From an uncultured Oceanospirillaceae bacterium (GTDB lineage Bacteria; Pseudomonadota; Gammaproteobacteria; Pseudomonadales; Balneatricaceae), in assembly GCA_937136055.1 (NCBI GenBank), contig CAKZOD010000022.1:202713-266712 (forward strand): DNA of 64,000 nucleotides. The letters run 5' to 3'. The notes beneath the pieces are model-generated. The model had not been told where the DNA came from. It saw only the letters and a program-made list of their open reading frames with translations, and did no database searches. How positions within the stretch are numbered: the first letter of the stretch is position 1; the number at the start of each line of letters is the position of its first letter. The position numbers and the translations under genes are program-made. Of this stretch, positions 61,225 to 64,000 are shown one piece after another.

Positions 61225-62652
61225 ATGTTACCTGTAATAGCCATTGTTGGCCGTCCAAATGTGGGCAAATCTACACTCTTTAATCGATTAACTAAAACGT
61301 GGGATGCACTTGTGGCAGATATGCCAGGTGTAACGCGTGATAGAAAGTATGGTGAAGGTAGATGCTCAGAGCATAGCTTTATCGTGGTTGATACCGGCGG
61401 TATTACAGGTGACGAACAAGGCATTGATTTCAAAATGGCTGAACAGTCACTGTTAGCTGTTGAGGAAGCTGATGTTGTTTTGTTCATGGTAGATGGAAGG
61501 AATGGCTTAAACCCGGGTGATCAGCAGATTGCTAACTATCTGCGTAAAACTAAAGACAATGTCCATCTTGTGGTAAACAAAACAGACGGGATTGATCCTG
61601 ATATCGCAATGGCGGATTTTCATGCCTTGGGTATGGGCGAGCCATTAGCAATAGCGGCATCACAAAATCGTGGCGTTACATTGCTCATTGAATTCGTGCT
61701 ACAGCCGTTCCCTGAATCGATTCAAGATGAAGATCGGCATCTAGGAAATGGTGTACGTATTGCTGTAGTCGGTAGACCGAATGTAGGAAAATCAACGCTA
61801 GTAAACCGTCTATTAGGTGAAGATCGTGTCATAGTTTTTGACCAGGCAGGTACTACACGTGACAGTATATATATTCCATACGAACGTGATGGTCAAGAAT
61901 ACACTTTAATAGATACAGCAGGTGTAAGAAGAAGAAAGAATGTTCGGGAAGCGGTTGAAAAGTTCTCAATCATTAAAACACTACAGGCTATTAACGATTC
62001 AAATGTAGTTGTATTGGTAATTGACGCGCGTCAGGGTGTCACTGATCAAGACTTACACATGCTTGGTTTTGTTATGAGTACAGGTCGTTCCCTCGTAATA
62101 ACCCTTAATAAATGGGATGGGATGACAAAAGAAGCTAGAAATGATGTTAAAGAGCAAATTCAACGTAAGTTAGAATTTGCGAGCTTTGCACGTTTCCACT
62201 TCATTTCAGCATTACATGGTACGGGTGTTGGTGAGATGTATGAATCGATCAATGAAGCGTATGAATGTGCCATGATGAAATGGAGCACAAACTACTTAAC
62301 AACATTGCTTGGTGATATAGTGCTTGATCACCAACCACCGGCGCCAGGTGGGCGCAGAATTAAGCTGCGTTATGCTCACCAAGGTGGCTCGAATCCACCT
62401 GTCATTGTAGTACATGGTAATCAGACAGATCAGCTACCAATGTCCTACAAAAAATATCTTCAAAATAAATTTACTAAGCATCTTAAAGTGTTTGGAACGC
62501 CGATTCGTTTTGAGTTTAGAACGGGTGTTAACCCTTATGCAGCGGACAGAAATGATTCTACGGGTGAAAAGCTTGATAAGAAAGAGCGTTTTCAAAAGCA
62601 AATACGTAAACTGAAAAAAACTGCATCGAAAAAGAAGTCAGTAAGAAGGTAA
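61225..62652 (+). CDS. der: Ribosome-biogenesis GTPase Der (EngA)
   Basis: Double GTPase acting in 50S subunit maturation. 475 residues. Two P-loops GRPNVGKST, at residues 8-16 and about 186-194, each followed by DTGG/DTAG switch II motifs and NKTD / NKWD specificity motifs. C-terminal KH-like domain ([20 protein letters not shown]) and a basic tail rich in lysine. A palindromic terminator follows. Confidence 0.98.
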   Translation: MLPVIAIVGRPNVGKSTLFNRLTKTWDALVADMPGVTRDRKYGEGRCSEHSFIVVDTGGITGDEQGIDFKMAEQSLLAVEEADVVLFMVDGRNGLNPGDQQIANYLRKTKDNVHLVVNKTDGIDPDIAMADFHALGMGEPLAIAASQNRGVTLLIEFVLQPFPESIQDEDRHLGNGVRIAVVGRPNVGKSTLVNRLLGEDRVIVFDQAGTTRDSIYIPYERDGQEYTLIDTAGVRRRKNVREAVEKFSIIKTLQAINDSNVVVLVIDARQGVTDQDLHMLGFVMSTGRSLVITLNKWDGMTKEARNDVKEQIQRKLEFASFARFHFISALHGTGVGEMYESINEAYECAMMKWSTNYLTTLLGDIVLDHQPPAPGGRRIKLRYAHQGGSNPPVIVVHGNQTDQLPMSYKKYLQNKFTKHLKVFGTPIRFEFRTGVNPYAADRNDSTGEKLDKKERFQKQIRKLKKTASKKKSVRR

Positions 62653-62703
62653 TAGTACAATGAGCGCGATTTAGAGCAGGGCTCAGATAACTATTAAATA
62701 ATA

Positions 62704-62729
62704 AGGCGAGTAATTTAAATTACTCGCTT
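62704..62729. terminator. Bidirectional terminator between der and the converging CMD gene
   Basis: Perfect 22-base palindrome gcgagtaattt / aaattactcgc (62706-62727) flanked by aa on the left and tt on the right, between converging genes. Confidence 0.65.
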
Positions 62730-62740
62730 TATAAAAAAGC

Positions 62741-63121
62741 CTAAATAAGTTCAAGCTCTTCTAATACAGTTCGAGCGATTCTAAAACACTCCACACCTTG
62801 TGGAACACCGCAATAAATCGCTATGGCATGTATGCAAGAGCGAATTTCATCAACACTCACACCATTGTTAATAGCCCCTCTTAAATGCAGTTCCCACTCG
62901 TGCATTTTTCCAAGTGCTGCAATCATTGTAAGATTCATCATGGAGCGAGTCTTTGCATCGATAGTGTCATCTCCCCAGCCAAAACCCCAGCACCACTCAG
63001 TCATTGCTTCCTGAAAAGGTAAATTAAAATTATCTGCTTTGGCTAAGTTATCTGTCACATATTGCTCGCCTAATGTGCTCTTACGTTTATTGAGGCCTAA
63101 CTCAAATAACTGCTTATCCAT
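62741..63121 (-). CDS. Carboxymuconolactone decarboxylase family protein (PcaC-like)
   Basis: 126 residues. DAKTRSMMNLTMIAALGKMH followed by EWELHLRGAINNGVSVDEIR and IAIYCGVPQGVECFRIA closely follows the pattern of gamma-carboxymuconolactone decarboxylase. The start at 63121 is set by aaagga seven bases upstream; the open frame runs further to 63238 but that part is hydrophobic and unconserved. No other protocatechuate genes are nearby, so it may be a stand-alone CMD-like enzyme and not part of a degradation operon. Confidence 0.8.
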   Translation of the reverse strand: MDKQLFELGLNKRKSTLGEQYVTDNLAKADNFNLPFQEAMTEWCWGFGWGDDTIDAKTRSMMNLTMIAALGKMHEWELHLRGAINNGVSVDEIRSCIHAIAIYCGVPQGVECFRIARTVLEELELI

Positions 63122-63362
63122 GTATTTGTCCTTTAAAGGTGAAGGCGATGAATGCCTTGAATTAATGAATCGATAAATTTTATAGCTGTATTGCCAAATC
63201 TGAATAATGAGAATATATAATTGTATGCCATAATACAAACTATCTGAGGCTGTTTAGAATTACAATAACATCTGAGGAAGACCTCAATGGTGAGTGATAT
63301 ACAGATATGAATCATTATTAATAGGCATCGAACGGTTAAATATAATAAATAGTATAAAGTTG
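63122..63362. other. Spacer between the CMD gene and the rRNA promoters
   Basis: AT-rich DNA without recognised genes. The part just upstream of 63363 is strongly AT-rich (aatataataaatag), consistent with an UP element of an rRNA promoter. Confidence 0.4.
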
Positions 63363-63390
63363 TTGACGTCAGCGCTAACCTGTATATAAT
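63363..63390 (+). promoter_or_regulatory. rRNA operon promoter P1
   Basis: TTGACG (63363-63368) and a perfect TATAAT (63385-63390) with 16 bases between, preceded by A/T-rich DNA. About 545 bases before mature 16S. Confidence 0.75.
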
Positions 63391-63559
63391 TTTCCTCCTT
63401 GCTTTCAGGGGTAACCCAAAAACGAGATGAAAATTAAAACTTAAATGCTTTATAAGACATTGTTTTTAAATGTTTAATTTTAAAAAGGGTTAAGTTTTAA
63501 TCATGTTTTTCAAGTGTTGTCTTCATCGAAAACAAACTTGAAAATAAACAAAAAAATGA

Positions 63560-63587
63560 TTGACTTAACGAGGCGCAAATATATAAT
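63560..63587 (+). promoter_or_regulatory. rRNA operon promoter P2
   Basis: TTGACT (63560-63565) and a perfect TATAAT (63582-63587) with 16 bases between, followed by acgctcctc. Tandem with P1 about 200 bases upstream, the usual rrn layout. Confidence 0.75.
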
Positions 63588-63660
63588 ACGCTCCTCACTT
63601 GAGCGGGGCAGCAAACATCAGTTGCTCAGTTAGTTTAAACGCTAATAAATGCTTAAGAAT

Positions 63661-63720
63661 CTCTCTTTTAAATAAGAGAGTCGCTCTTTAAAAATTTGGT
63701 CAGATAATTCGTGTGGGCGC
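63661..63720 (+). promoter_or_regulatory. rrn antitermination region: boxB, boxA, boxC
   Basis: boxB-like hairpin ctctctt / aagagag (63661-63680), boxA gctctttaaaaatt (63683-63696; E. coli gctctttaacaat) and boxC gtgtgggcgc (63711-63720; E. coli gtgtgggcac) in the canonical order. They load the Nus antitermination complex on rRNA transcripts. Confidence 0.8.
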
Positions 63721-63934
63721 TTGTCGATATTAGCTACAAAAGCTTTTATAGCATTGTCGATAACTTAGGTCTTTGGGCTAACGTTGATTGGCAGAGTCAA
63801 GACAAGCAAACCAAGTGAATTCATTGAAAGAAAAACATACGTTTTGCGAGTTTTTAACTTCGGTTAGAAACACAATAGAAAGAACAAAGTTAGTGAATCT
63901 TGAGCTGTTCTAATTTATTAGGACACAAATTCTT

Positions 63935-64000
63935 AAATTGAAGAGTTTGATCATGGCTCAGATTGAACGCTGGCGGCAGGCTTAACACATGCAAGTCGAG
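63935..64000 (+). rRNA. rrs: 16S ribosomal RNA, 5' end (truncated by window)
   Basis: Starts aaattgaagagtttgatcat, identical to the E. coli mature 5' end, and continues with the standard universal region to the window edge (gcttaacacatgcaagtcga). Only about 66 bases are present. Confidence 0.97.

Noticed and set aside
63122..63238. N-terminal extension of the carboxymuconolactone decarboxylase family protein
   Set aside because: The extra 39 residues are hydrophobic/basic and unlike the family; a good ribosome binding site precedes the inner ATG at 63121.

Overview
The window is an ordinary-looking, densely coded core chromosome segment of a Gram-negative gammaproteobacterium. It has lipid A genes, BamA/BamB, RseP, NlpD-RpoS, flagellar FlgO/P/T and a 16S rRNA gene start of gammaproteobacterial type, and is AT-rich (roughly 40-43 % GC by eye). 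Several gene orders (erpA-anmK-M23 peptidase-tyrS; ndk-rlmN-pilW-rodZ-hisS-yfgM-bamB-der; pyrG-eno-ftsB-truD-surE-pcm-nlpD-rpoS) are those of Pseudomonas and marine relatives. I do not assign a genus. There is no prophage, insertion sequence, CRISPR array or tRNA gene that I can support.

Layout. 1-3694: 3' part of purL. 3906-6625: flagellar outer-membrane/basal-body module, flgT diverging from flgO-flgP. 6753-10681 (minus): DUF1244, glnD, map. 10803-14089: rpsB-tsf and pyrH-frr (translation and nucleotide supply). 14135-27228: a long envelope run uppS-cdsA-rseP-bamA-lpxD-fabZ-lpxA-lpxB-rnhB-dnaE. 27547-33137: accA-tilS, pyrG, eno. 33324-39591: ftsB-truD-surE-pcm, a DUF368 transporter, an unexplained 273-bp highly folded element, then nlpD-rpoS. 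39623-41677 (minus): Rieske protein and a two-domain kinase-like protein. 42081-45180: PBP1B and a TPR lipoprotein, probably its activator LpoP. 45233-48953 (minus): membrane protein, hemL, ClC channel/exchanger. 49385-54224: erpA, anmK and M23 peptidase (minus), tyrS. 54529-62652: ndk, rlmN, pilW, rodZ, hisS, yfgM, bamB, der. 62741-63121 (minus): a carboxymuconolactone decarboxylase family protein. 63363-64000: a ribosomal RNA operon promoter region with tandem promoters, antitermination boxes and the first bases of 16S rRNA.

The most informative signals are in what is missing and what is not protein. At three separate loci the genes of the MEP isoprenoid pathway that normally sit there are absent without scars: dxr (frr/uppS and cdsA/rseP), ispD-ispF (ftsB/truD) and ispG (rodZ/hisS). 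That pattern suggests loss of the pathway, probably with replacement by the mevalonate route elsewhere. kdsA (pyrG/eno) and skp (bamA/lpxD) are also missing from their usual places. The best candidate for something undescribed is the element at 37169-37441. It has a perfect 17-bp terminal inverted repeat that continues into a longer stem with G-U compatible mismatches, encloses two further hairpin arms, and contains a perfect DnaA box.

Many genes start with GTG or TTG, and several starts were moved inward from the longest reading frame because of ribosome binding sites, family length or signal peptides. Coordinates and motifs come from reading the sequence; no database search was possible.
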